A stretch of DNA of 15,669 nt. It comes from Chromera velia (Eukaryota > Sar > Chromeraceae). Shown here in pieces: positions 7,946 through 15,669 of this stretch. Every line of letters begins with the position of its first letter. The first letter of the stretch is position 1. The notes under the pieces are model-generated. The model ran no database searches. It worked only from the letters and a program-made list of their open reading frames with translations, and was not told where the DNA came from. The translations under genes and the position numbers were made by a program. The stretch is taken from assembly GCA_018398765.1 (NCBI GenBank), contig JAHBMJ010002822.1, forward strand, positions 1 through 15,669, given 5' to 3'.

Positions 7946-8450
7946 TCTGAAGCCCTCTCCTTCAGGCAACGTTTCTCTCTTCTTCAGAATTTTTGAAAGC
8001 AGAACTCCTGCGTATTTATTTTTTCATGCAAACGCAGAACTGTTCACGGTGCATCGTACACAAGTGAATTCTGTGTCGACTGGTGCGCGTGGGGAAAGAA
8101 AATGAAGAAAGCTGTTCGTCAGGTGATTGACCTTCAAAATTCAACAGCGTGCAAGCAGCACATTTCCGGTCACCCCTGAGTCGGTTCCCCAAAGCGGAAG
8201 GTCACCACGACACCGATACAGCCCTCATTCAGAGTGAAATTCGCTATTTTTATAATTTGTGATGAACGGCCGGGGTGATTCTGTGACTAAATCACGTCGT
8301 GTGCAGAATCTTGTCTTCCGGGGCCGTACGGCCGAACACATCCGGGCCCATGTGCCTCGGCAGGGGCCGCAGTTGTAAAACCTTGAAGAAAGGGGGGGAA
8401 CCGCGGCGTGATTGTTCTGGTTTTTACCTTTTCTGAGGTAAGTTGAACCA

Positions 8451-8470
8451 AATTGATCAGCAATTGATCA
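8451..8470 (+). promoter_or_regulatory. Paired AATTGATCA motif
   Basis: Two copies of AATTGATCA start 11 bp apart, about one helical turn, in the divergent promoter region. Each contains the palindrome TGATCA. A binding role is inference only. Confidence 0.35.
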
Positions 8471-8576
8471 AATTTATCATTGAAACACCTTAAAAAAAAA
8501 AATGGCGCCTGCGGCGCTCAGAAAAAACCGTTTTTATATGGTATATGGGCCATGTCCCAAACGGGGGGGGGCGCCG

Positions 8577-8615
8577 CCGCGGAGGGCCCTGGAAGGAACC
8601 GCGGCCCAGCCGCGG
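8577..8615. promoter_or_regulatory. Cluster of three CCGCGG palindromes
   Basis: CCGCGG occurs at 8577, 8599 and 8610, spaced 22 and 11 bp. A fourth copy at 8401 shares the 10-mer GGAACCGCGG with the copy at 8599. Regulatory role inferred from location and spacing. Confidence 0.35.
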
Positions 8616-8879
8616 TGCTAAAAATGCCCGCTCTAGAAAGCCTGCCATGCATGTCACGCCAGGGCACGCCGGGGCCCAATCCGATTAGTCGAGGGTACAC
8701 ATGGGTACACCATCCCATCCACACCATTCCACACCTCCGCGTCAATGTTGACACCACTCGGAAAGGCAGACGGTCAAAGGGGGCACTTTCTCTTCACTGG
8801 TTGATTGACGGATAGACACTGAAAAGAAATCCTTGTCGTACTGCTGCCCTGGCCAGAGCTGGGTTGAAGTGCGTCCAGC

Positions 8880-9257
8880 ATGTCCGACACCATGTGGGAC
8901 GAGGCATCCGCCAGACCGACTTTGATCGGTTCTGTGTTCTCTTTGACTTGCTACCTTATGTTCCTCGTCTGCAGTGCATGCATTTCTTTTCTTCGAAATC
9001 CCTTCGCTTTCCCCATTTACCTTCTCGGGGTAATGACCGAGGCGAAGGACTGCTGTTCCACGCTAGGAGAACTTTTCATCTACTGTTGTGTTCGCATTGC
9101 TGAAGACAACCAGCAATCTTATCAGAACGTTTTGAAACCGAAACGAATCATTCTGATTCGTCACGGAGAATCACAAGGCAACGTTGACCCAAGTCTCTAC
9201 TTCACGGTTCCGGATAATCACATTCCTTTGTCTCAAAAAGGACATGAGGATGCAAGG
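8880..9257 (+). CDS. Phosphatase exon 1: hydrophobic N-terminus and RHGE
   Basis: 126 codons ending GHEDAR, donor GTGTGT. It carries the hydrophobic segment and ILIRHGESQGN. A good internal acceptor (pyrimidine tract then CTGCAG, ending at 8974) means a 5' UTR intron could remove the hydrophobic part, with translation then starting at M52. Confidence 0.85.
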
Positions 9258-11318
9258 GTGTGTCAATCAGTCTGCTTTTCCATGATGCAGTCTCTGTCTC
9301 CTCTTCCCTTACCTAATGCAGACTTTCGTGATTCTGTATGTTTTGTGCAGAGAGCTGGGGAGCAACTGAAGGCGCTTGTAGGAGATGAAACCATTCGTTT
9401 CTACGTCTCGCCTTTCAGAAGGACCGACGAGACATTTGCAGGAGTTGCGAAAGCGTTTCCTGTCGAACAGTACGCGGTTAGTCCCCTACACACCTAGACC
9501 GACCCTTATAGCATGACGTCTGTCGTCTGTCTGCCTGTTCGTGACCTTCCGCATGCATCCGCGGTCTCACCTTGCTGCAGCCCCCCTCGCCCACTCCCAA
9601 AGTACCTGCGGTCGCCTGCATGTTCATTCACGCAGACACTTCCACACTTCCACACGAACTGCGTAGCGTCCATTCCTTCAGCACTTTTTCGTTTGCCTGC
9701 ATCGTCATTCTTGCAGGTCCGTTATGAGCCTCGCCTGCGAGAGCAGGAGTGGGGGTTTCTTCCCTCCAGAGCACATTTCGAGGCCCACAAAGCAAAGAGG
9801 CGTTCTGTCGGCAGGTTCTTCTTCAGGTTTGAGGGGGGAGAGAGCGGGGCGGATGTGTACGACCGTGTCACTTCGTTTCTGCACTCCATGTATCGAGATT
9901 TCAGAAGACAGAGGGGGGATGCAGCTGCGAAAAATGTCGTTCTGGTGTCCCACGGGTTCACCTGCCGTATTTTTGTGATGCGGTTCTTCGGTCACACGTA
10001 TCAGGAGATGGAGCGGTGGGACAATTTGAAGAATGGAGAGTTGGTCGTTCTGTCGAAACAGGCAGACGGGAAGTATGCCCTTGAGGAGCCCCTCAGAGAA
10101 TACTGCGACCATCCTGTAGACTCTCCACCGTTGTATTCCCACTGCAGTGCGAAAAGCTGCACCACTGTTGTGACTAGAGGGCGGTCGCGTGTGACTGCTG
10201 GAGGGGGGGGTGACGGCTGCAGTCACGGGAGCAGGCTTAGGTCGACATCATACGCAGCAAAGATGCTCCAGTCTAGTCATTTGTTCCCCTCTGGGGGAGG
10301 GGCATTCCCGTCCCTCTCTTTCGATCTGTTCTCCTTCTCCAGGTCTTCCTCGAGGAAAGCGTCGGCTTCCGCCCGTGCATCTTCAAAGACCAAAGCTGCG
10401 GGGGGGCTCCCGTTTCGCAGCAAGACCGTTCACGGAGAGACTTCAGAGTGTGTATTCAGCGGGGCAGAGGAGGCTCTTTCTGCTGAAGACAGCAGAGCCA
10501 TCGCCCTGTCCCGTGAAGGTATTCGGTCGGCCGACATTCATGTGGGTAACCCCGCCAGTCACCTGCATGCCGACAGCGAAAATTCAGAAGAGGACACGGG
10601 AGAACAGAGTCCCCTTCCATCCCGAAGTGCATACTCCCTCCCTGTCCAAAACAATCTTCTTCCCATTCAGATCGGGCGCAACGGTTACATTCCGGGTGCC
10701 TGTGACGGCGGGACGTCTGGTGGCACGGGTACGAGCACCCATGCCGGTGCTGCGTATCTGAGTGTCAACTGGCAGCGTCAGATGATGGCCGTCTCCGAGA
10801 TTGCTGAAGGAGACGCTGACCAGCGGAGTAGGAAGGGAAGTTTCGATGCGGAGGACGAGGACCCGTGTTGGCAACATAAGGGGGGGGCGGAGAGGGAGCG
10901 TCAGGGGAGAGGTCCCACAAGTCTCCATCTGCACCCTATGCATGCTGTCCAACCGCACGTGGAGGTTGCCCCAAATTCATCAAGTGGAGGGGGGGAAGAG
11001 TCGCCCGATGAGGGGACCAGGAAAGTGTCCGGCAGTGGGGGAAACTCACACTCGAAAGGGGGGGGCAGAGCGTTCACACCCATTACAATCTCGACCCAGC
11101 CCGCTGGGGCAAATTCAGACCGAGGCCGCTCGCCCACAGGCACAGTCTCCCCCTCAGAACGGACAGGGGGCGCGTCTGCAGCGACGCGATCTGGGCGGGG
11201 TACAGGTCGGAGAGGGCGAAAGGGGGAGAGAACGAATACGGCCTCTTCTGCCGCAAGTGGTGAGGCGACTGGACGTTCTCCTGACGTCCTGCACCACTGC
11301 GATGAGGTGGAACAGTGA
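8880..11318 (+). CDS. Histidine-phosphatase / phosphoglycerate-mutase-like protein, 3 exons, 701 residues
   Basis: This is a member of the histidine phosphatase superfamily, which removes phosphate through a phospho-histidine. Exons: 8880-9257, 9351-9476, 9717-11318; both joins are phase 0. Catalytic residues are all visible: RHGE with H95, SPFRRT with the phosphate-binding Arg, REQEWG with E179, and VLVSHG with H247. The block RFEGGESGADVYDRVTSF is typical of the fungal/plant phosphoglycerate-mutase-family branch that includes yeast Det1 (YDR051C); these are mostly phosphatases, not glycolytic mutases, so substrate is unknown. Residues about 15-50 are hydrophobic (SLTCYLMFLVCSACISFL), suggesting a signal anchor. 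Residues about 300-701 are Ser/Gly/Arg-rich and look disordered. The ATG is the first after an in-frame stop (8865-8867). It is divergent from the Snf2 gene. Confidence 0.92.
9351..9476 (+). CDS. Phosphatase exon 2: SPFRRT motif
   Basis: 42 codons, phase 0 at both ends; acceptor GTGCAG, donor GTTAGT. RAGEQLKAL follows directly on the exon 1 motif, and FYVSPFRRTDET supplies the second phosphate-pocket arginine. Confidence 0.9.
9717..11318 (+). CDS. Phosphatase exon 3: rest of catalytic domain and long tail
   Basis: 533 codons plus TGA; acceptor TTGCAG after a pyrimidine-rich stretch. The first 130 residues complete the catalytic domain (VRYEPRLREQEWG, GESGADVYDR, VLVSHGFTCRIF). The rest is a low-complexity tail with Ser-rich, Gly-rich and Arg-rich patches and no domain I recognise. 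The tail stays open for about 400 codons despite biased composition, which supports it being coding, but a small intron within it cannot be excluded. Confidence 0.85.
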   Translation, partial: VRYEPRLREQEWGFLPSRAHFEAHKAKRRSVGRFFFRFEGGESGADVYDRVTSFLHSMYRDFRRQRGDAAAKNVVLVSHGFTCRIFVMRFFGHTYQEMERWDNLKNGELVVLSKQADGKYALEEPLREYCDHPVDSPPLYSHCSAKSCTTVVTRGRSRVTAGGGGDGCSHGSRLRSTSYAAKMLQSSHLFPSGGGAFPSLSFDLFSFSRSSSRKASASARASSKTKAAGGLPFRSKTVHGETSECVFSGAEEALSAEDSRAIALSREGIRSADIHVGNPASHLHADSENSEEDTGEQSPLPSRSAYSLPVQNNLLPIQIGRNGYIPGACDGGTSGGTGTSTHAGAAYLSVNWQRQMMAVSEIAEGDADQRSRKGSFDAEDEDPCWQHKGGAERERQGRGPTSLHLHPMHAVQPHVEVAPNSSSGGGEESPDEGTRKVSGSGGNSHSKGGGRAFTPITISTQPAGANSDRGRSPTGTVSPSERTGGASAATRSGRGTGRRGRKGERTNTASSAASGEATGRSPDVLHHCDEVEQ

Positions 11319-14169
11319 GCGAAGAGGGGGAGGGGGGGGGTAGATTTGATGTGTGTGGATGGGGGGGGGGGAAGAGGAAGGATGGAGTTCGGAATGATTT
11401 GGAAGGGTGCAGGGTCCGGCAGGCTGGTCGTTTGGTGGATTGAAGACTCGAATGGTCTAGGTCTGGTTGCTTTTCTGGTAGGAGGAGGGAAGGAGGTAAA
11501 GAGGAGAGCAGTCTAACAACTTTGAAGTGCTTTGACTTTTTGGGGTGGGAAGAGAAGCAACGAGATAAAAAGGAGCGAGAGAGGCGGGCAGTGAGAGAGA
11601 CATTGATTTAAGAAGAATTAATTGATGAGTGAAGGGCAAGGGTCAAGAGTGAGACAGAAAGGGTAGGGGTGCATGCCCGACAAAAGTTCTCTCTCTGTCG
11701 TTCTTTGCATGTTGCATTTCGCGTCACAGAAAGCAGAGAGCGCTAAGAAGACATGTCTCTGGGGTGTGGGGATGGTTGAATGGGGGCACATTGGGGAGTG
11801 GAATCTGCATGTGGGAGGGAGGGAGGGGGAGAGAAACTGAAACAACATTTATCTGTTTGTGTTTGCATGCTTCTTCATGTCAGTCAGAATCAACACAAGA
11901 AAAGCAGTCAATTGGGGAGGCAAAATGAAGGAAGCAGTTTTCCCTTTCTCTTCCATGATTTCTTTCCTTTTTGACTCCCGACACAGTCGGCGAAGATCCG
12001 CTGTGTGCGGGGAGGAGGGGTGAGTGAAGAAAAACGAAAGTACAGCATTCAACAGTGTGCCTCTCTCTCTCTCTCTCAGATGCATTCCGTGCAATAAATC
12101 CTTCTAGGCGTTGCTTTCATGTCTTGTCTCTCTTTAGAGACTGTGAAGGAAGGAGGGTGTCAGTTTGCAGTGTCTGTCGGTCTGTGGGCCTATCTGTCTG
12201 TAGGTCTTGTGACGGTTTGACAACAAAACGTGACCTTGGAGAGCTTCTCGCTTTCTTTTGGGCTGGCTTGCCCCCTGGGGTGTTGGTCGCTGCTTGTTTT
12301 TGAACTTATGCTTGATCTCTTCCTTTTTTCTTTTTGTCTGCCGGCATCCCGCCTGTCTGTCTGACGTTGATAAAGAAGCTCCCTCCCTCATGATGTCAAT
12401 CAAGAAGATCCTTCCTGCATGCGTATGTTTGTCCCTCCCTCCCTCCCAGGCCTCGCACCTGTCTGTCTCACCCTTCCTTCCATCTCGCTTGCGGGCGAAG
12501 CAGAGGGAGACGTACCGTTCCGGAGACAGCCGAGGGGGTGGAAGGAAAACGAAAAGACAAAATAGGGAAGGACGGAACGAATGAACGGACAGCTAGTTTG
12601 TGAATTAAGGAAGGAGCTTCTTCCTTCCTTCCTTCCTAAAGGGGGGGCAGGCAATCAGCAGTAGGCGGCAGGGTGGCGAGGAGAGGGTGCTTTCCTTTCC
12701 CCTCCCCCCCTTTTCGGTTTGAATCTGAAAGGCGGGGACACCCTACAAGATATGCATGCATGCATGCGCGTTCCCCATTCACCCGATGCGGGCGAAGATT
12801 CATTTGAGGGAGCGGGCAGGGCAGTGTAGTGTACCACGCAGCTTGCGATGCATGTCAATAGATCGATGGATTTTCGTTTGTGTGTGTGTGAGAGAGAGAG
12901 GGGGGGGGGAGAATCGATTGGGGGTGACAATACTTTTTTAAGATCCAGTCGCCTTCTTTGTTTTCGTTCTGTTTCGTGTTGCATCGTGGCCGGCGTGTCG
13001 GTCCTGACTTTTTGCTGTGTCGGTTTTTTTGTTTCTGTGTCTGCGTTTTGTGCCAAATTCAACGTTGCAGCAGCGCCTTGAATGGAAGTGATGGATGTAC
13101 GAATTGACTCATGCACTCGTCTGGTCGTCATGTCATGTCGTCACGAATTCGATCAGCGAGACTGCATGCATGCGCGTTTCTTTCTGTTTACAGCAGCAGA
13201 AGAGATCAGAACGGGGGGGGCGGGGGAACGCGGCTGAGTGAGACGTTTTGTTCTGTTTCGGTTTGGCATGAATGGTGGTTTGGTTTGACTTGAATGGAAT
13301 TCCCAGAGAGAGCTCCAAAGAAGGAGCGAGAGGGACAATCTGTAGGTCCGAAAATTTGTCCCCCTCTCAAATGCTGTGCTTGGGGGAATGGGGGGGCCAC
13401 TGAATGAATTCTCTGGACATTGATCGTACCTGGATGCATGGGTAAGACGATCGAGTGCTTCTTCCCACCCACCCACCCAATGCCACAGCCACTTTGTCGT
13501 TAATTATGCATCCTCTCTCTCTCGCTGTCCATCCATCCTGTGGATCGATGCGAGGAGGCAGGAAGCACAAATGAATGGAATAATTCAGCCTAGAAGGGCC
13601 TACAGGTGCATGCAGAATCGGGAGAACGTTTGTGTGAGTTGCCTGCCGGTCATGCTTTGTTCTCGCCCGTTCGATTTGTCACTTTGTTGGTCGGCCACCC
13701 TAGGTCGACAAGTGGATGGAGGGGTCGACGGGTATGCTTGGGAGGGGCCGGGGGGTTCCCTGCCTGTGCAATTACCTGACTGGTCCTTCTCATGAGCCTT
13801 GAGCACGCTTTGTGTCACAAATTGTGTGCGCCGTGTGCATTCTGTGAATCCTTCTCTCTTCGTCAATGGGAAAAAGAGGGACAGAATTGAAAGGGAAAGT
13901 TGCAAGACTTGAACTCGGGACCCAAGATTCGGGGATGCTTCATGAAATAGTGGTGGGGCACCTACCGTGCATCGCATGCCTTCACTGCTCAATCAATGAA
14001 CAACAAATTCAAAGAACCCTATCCGAATTCGATCAGCAAAAAGGGTAACTGGCACACAACCGATCGAGACAAATCCATCGGTCAGGAATTCAGGGGAGAG
14101 CGGAAGGCTAGGCGGAAGGAGTGAAGGGTGGGTGGGTTGTGGTCCGTTGTGCAGAAAAGGTATTTTCAA
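11319..14169. other. About 2.85 kb without a supportable gene
   Basis: This follows the phosphatase stop codon and should include its 3' UTR. It opens with poly-G runs (11326-11340 and 11361-11371), then holds scattered microsatellites: CT at 12061-12077, CTTCC at 12617-12636, CCCA at 13467-13479. ATGCATGC words lie at about 12753 and 13163. Several open frames of 60-158 codons exist on both strands, but none shows a recognisable motif, and I call none of them. Confidence 0.7.
11326..11371 (+). repeat. Poly-G runs just after the phosphatase stop codon
   Basis: Runs of 5, 9 and 11 consecutive G lie within 46 bp, starting eight bases after the TGA. On the sense strand of the presumed 3' UTR they have the form needed for a G-quadruplex; run lengths may be affected by sequencing. 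Confidence 0.8.
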
Positions 14170-15093
14170 AGTACTCAAGCCATTGCATGTATCACAGATC
14201 TATCGCATGAATTCTGATCGCAGTTGATCTTGGTACCGCACGGACCAGCTTTTTATTCAATCATGACTTGGAATCAAATTCATCCCAATTTATCATCACA
14301 TAATAAATCGTATTAATGATTCACCTTCGTTCATTTCATGGACGATTGAAACGCAAATTAAAGGTTTCATCATTTTACGTGCATGGGGGATGAATGACAG
14401 CTAGATAATAAGCTAGTATGGGTACCTAGAAGTGTTTTGATAGGTATCTAAGTACTGTGTCTTTTAGTTTATATTATTTTTTTTGTAAATTTAGTATATA
14501 AGTAAGTCTAAAAGTAAGCTAGTATAAGTATATATAAGCCTAGATATAAGTATAGTGATGAAGGCAATATATAGCTATATGCATAGCATACTCTGCAAGT
14601 TTGAGTAATTTAGCTACCTTAAAGAATGTCCGGTGGAATAGCTAGTGAAAAAGTCCGGTTACCGGACATTTTGACTTGCCTTTTTGAAAAGTCAACTTGC
14701 TATTTTCAAAAAGTCCGGTTGGTGGATCTCGAGAAGTACATGGACCATAAAGCTGAAAATTGGTGTACAAAGCGGGCTTAAAGCGTCTAGAAGCAAACAC
14801 TAACTTTTAAAAGCTTTGGACAATTATTTTCCTCAAGTAGAAAAAAAGTCCGGTTGCCTAAAATAGCAAGTCAAAAAGTCAACTTACCAAAATTACTTAA
14901 TAAAATTTCCGCCACTTGCCAAAAAAAAAACAGTAAGTTACCAAAAAAAAAAGTTCGGTTAACATTTTAATCATATTTTTTCCCTTAAAATCAATGATAT
15001 TTTTTAATGAAAATGCATGCTTCTGATAGAGTAGTGAAAGGTTAGTATGTGTATCAAGCAACAGGGAACCAAATTCGAGCTAGTTGACGGGAT
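14170..15093. other. AT-rich island with diverged short repeats
   Basis: Base composition shifts sharply to AT-rich compared with both flanks. The left part (about 14395-14580) is dense in CTAG, TAAG and TATA steps, with the word TAAGCTAGTAT at 14409 and 14515. The right part (14620-14965) carries repeated AAGTCCGGTT motifs. No open frame of note. This could be a decayed mobile element or the 3' flank of the gene at the right edge. Confidence 0.65.
14620..14965. repeat. Cluster of AAGTCCGGTT repeats with a hairpin
   Basis: AAGTCCGGTT occurs at 14651, 14711 and 14846, with variants at 14625 (TGTCCGGTGG) and 14951 (AAGTTCGGTT). At 14653-14667 the motif meets its inverse to give a perfect hairpin with a 7-bp stem, GTCCGGT-T-ACCGGAC. 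A wider, imperfect inverted repeat links the GCTATTTT segment near 14700 with AAAATAGCAAGT near 14860. This resembles a small non-autonomous element, but terminal repeats and target duplications were not identified. Confidence 0.6.
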
Positions 15094-15669
15094 TCACCAA
15101 AATTCGTAGTCTCTCCACATTCCAGAGAGGGGCTGCTGATCTGTATTTAAGGCATGCCCTTCTCGGGCAAACATTTCCCACTTTGTGGTTCCCGAATCCC
15201 GCAGAAATTGAGTGTATTTCTTCTTCTTCTCCTCTGGGAGATCGGTGGGGGGGATCACTTTGAGGTAGCGAAAGACAACCATGCGGTCGTCTTCGAATTC
15301 CTCCACCTCCCTGTCCTCTCGTTCTTTTTCACTCAGTTCCCGCAACTCTGTTACCTGAATGATGAATTTCACGTCGGAAAGCAATGCATGACAAATCTGC
15401 AATTGCGCCCCGACCACAAATTTCTCCCAAAAATCAGAAGGGATGCAAAACCCCTCCTTTTCCATCTTTTCACATCGTTTCTTCTGTCTGCTCTCTGCCT
15501 GCATGGTGTCAGAGCGTAGAGGGGACGAGGGATGTGGTCCTTTCTTTTTGGATTTGTTTTCTTTCCCAGCGACCGCTCCCCCTTCTTTCCTTTTCGGTTT
15601 GTTTTCTTCTGCAGCCGCCCCCCCTTCTTCTTTCCTTTTCTCCAGTGAAGCTCCCTTTCCCCCCCCCCC
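15094..15669 (-). CDS. Lys/Glu-rich protein of unknown family, 3' part only
   Basis: The frame is open from the window edge to TGA at 15096-15094, about 191 codons. The first 50 residues visible are low-complexity and basic, with imperfect repeats of the type KRKEEGGAAAEENKP / KRKEGGAVAGKENKS, which look nuclear or disordered. After MQAESRQKKR (possible start at 15504) the chain becomes a mixed, folded-looking segment: SDFWEKFVVGAQLQICHALL, EDDRMVVFRYLKVIPP, then EEKKKKYTQFLRDSGTTKWE, ending MWRDYEFW. I do not recognise it. It may be the last exon of a spliced gene or part of a mobile element next to the AT-rich island. No function is assigned. Confidence 0.6.
   Translation of the reverse strand, partial: GGGGKGASLEKRKEEGGAAAEENKPKRKEGGAVAGKENKSKKKGPHPSSPLRSDTMQAESRQKKRCEKMEKEGFCIPSDFWEKFVVGAQLQICHALLSDVKFIIQVTELRELSEKEREDREVEEFEDDRMVVFRYLKVIPPTDLPEEKKKKYTQFLRDSGTTKWEMFAREGHALNTDQQPLSGMWRDYEFW

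Larger units (their letters stand above)
7946..8879. promoter_or_regulatory. Divergent intergenic (shared promoter) region
   Basis: The 934 bp lie between the start codons of two head-to-head genes and must contain both 5' UTRs and promoters unless undetected 5' exons exist. I see TATA-like AT runs at about 8241-8257 and 8531-8547, a perfect 12-bp palindrome GGCCGTACGGCC at 8322-8333, four CCGCGG palindromes at 8401, 8577, 8599 and 8610, and paired AATTGATCA motifs at 8451 and 8462. A consensus donor AG|GTAAGT at 8436-8443 could begin a 5' UTR intron of the plus-strand gene. Transcription starts cannot be placed from sequence. The open frame across 8480-8815 has no recognisable features and I do not call it. 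Confidence 0.7.

Noticed and set aside
8480-8815. Plus-strand open frame of 111 codons between the divergent genes
   Set aside because: It starts after an A-run, has no recognisable domain and occupies the likely promoter.
12655-13131. Minus-strand open frame of 158 codons
   Set aside because: Low-complexity Thr/Lys/Pro-rich translation crossing microsatellites, with no motif or supporting splice structure.
13893-13975. tRNA-like sequence on the minus strand with a B-box-like GAGTTCAAGTC (13916-13906)
   Set aside because: The T arm is plausible, but the acceptor stem has mismatches, the D arm lacks the GG loop and pairing, and no A box is clear. At best a decayed tRNA-derived fragment.
13600-13992. 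Minus-strand open frame of 130 codons
   Set aside because: No recognisable motif and no context support; typical of a chance frame in GC-balanced DNA.

Overview
The window is nuclear DNA of an intron-rich eukaryote, most likely a protist alga. The genes carry GT-AG introns of roughly 90 to 500 bp that hold many microsatellites (CT/GT, AG, ATTC, GGAA, CTGT), G/C runs and TGCATGC words. A chromerid such as Chromera velia would fit, but that is inference from style and not a match I could check.

Layout. (1) 1-551: ten copies of a 55-bp tandem repeat, inside what looks like the next intron of the minus-strand gene. (2) 967-7945, minus strand: twelve exons of a Snf2/Brahma-type chromatin-remodelling ATPase. 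They cover the QLQ motif, a proline-rich linker, the HSA region and the whole N-terminal ATPase lobe (Walker A, DEAH, TGTPLQN), ending just after the NHPY motif. All eleven exon joins keep the reading frame. The C-terminal helicase lobe is not found and presumably lies beyond the left edge. (3) 7946-8879: a divergent promoter region of 934 bp with clustered CCGCGG palindromes and a paired AATTGATCA site. (4) 8880-11318, plus strand: three exons of a histidine-phosphatase (phosphoglycerate-mutase-like) protein of 701 residues, with a hydrophobic N-terminal segment and a disordered tail of about 400 residues. (5) 11319-14169: about 2.85 kb with no supportable gene. (6) 14170-15093: an AT-rich island with repeated AAGTCCGGTT motifs and a perfect short hairpin. 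(7) 15094-15669, minus strand: the 3' part of a Lys/Glu-rich protein of unknown family, open at the window edge.

The two main genes are head-to-head and may share regulatory DNA. They have no known pathway in common: one remodels nucleosomes, the other is a probable phosphatase.

The most unusual signal is in the splice sites. In the Snf2 gene 8 of 12 donors have C at intron position +3 (GTCAGT five times, plus GTCAGG, GTCCGT, GTCTGT), although most eukaryotes strongly prefer a purine there. In all 14 donors of the window position +5 is G. Reading phase and family alignment fix most of these donors, so this may reflect a genuine donor preference of the lineage.
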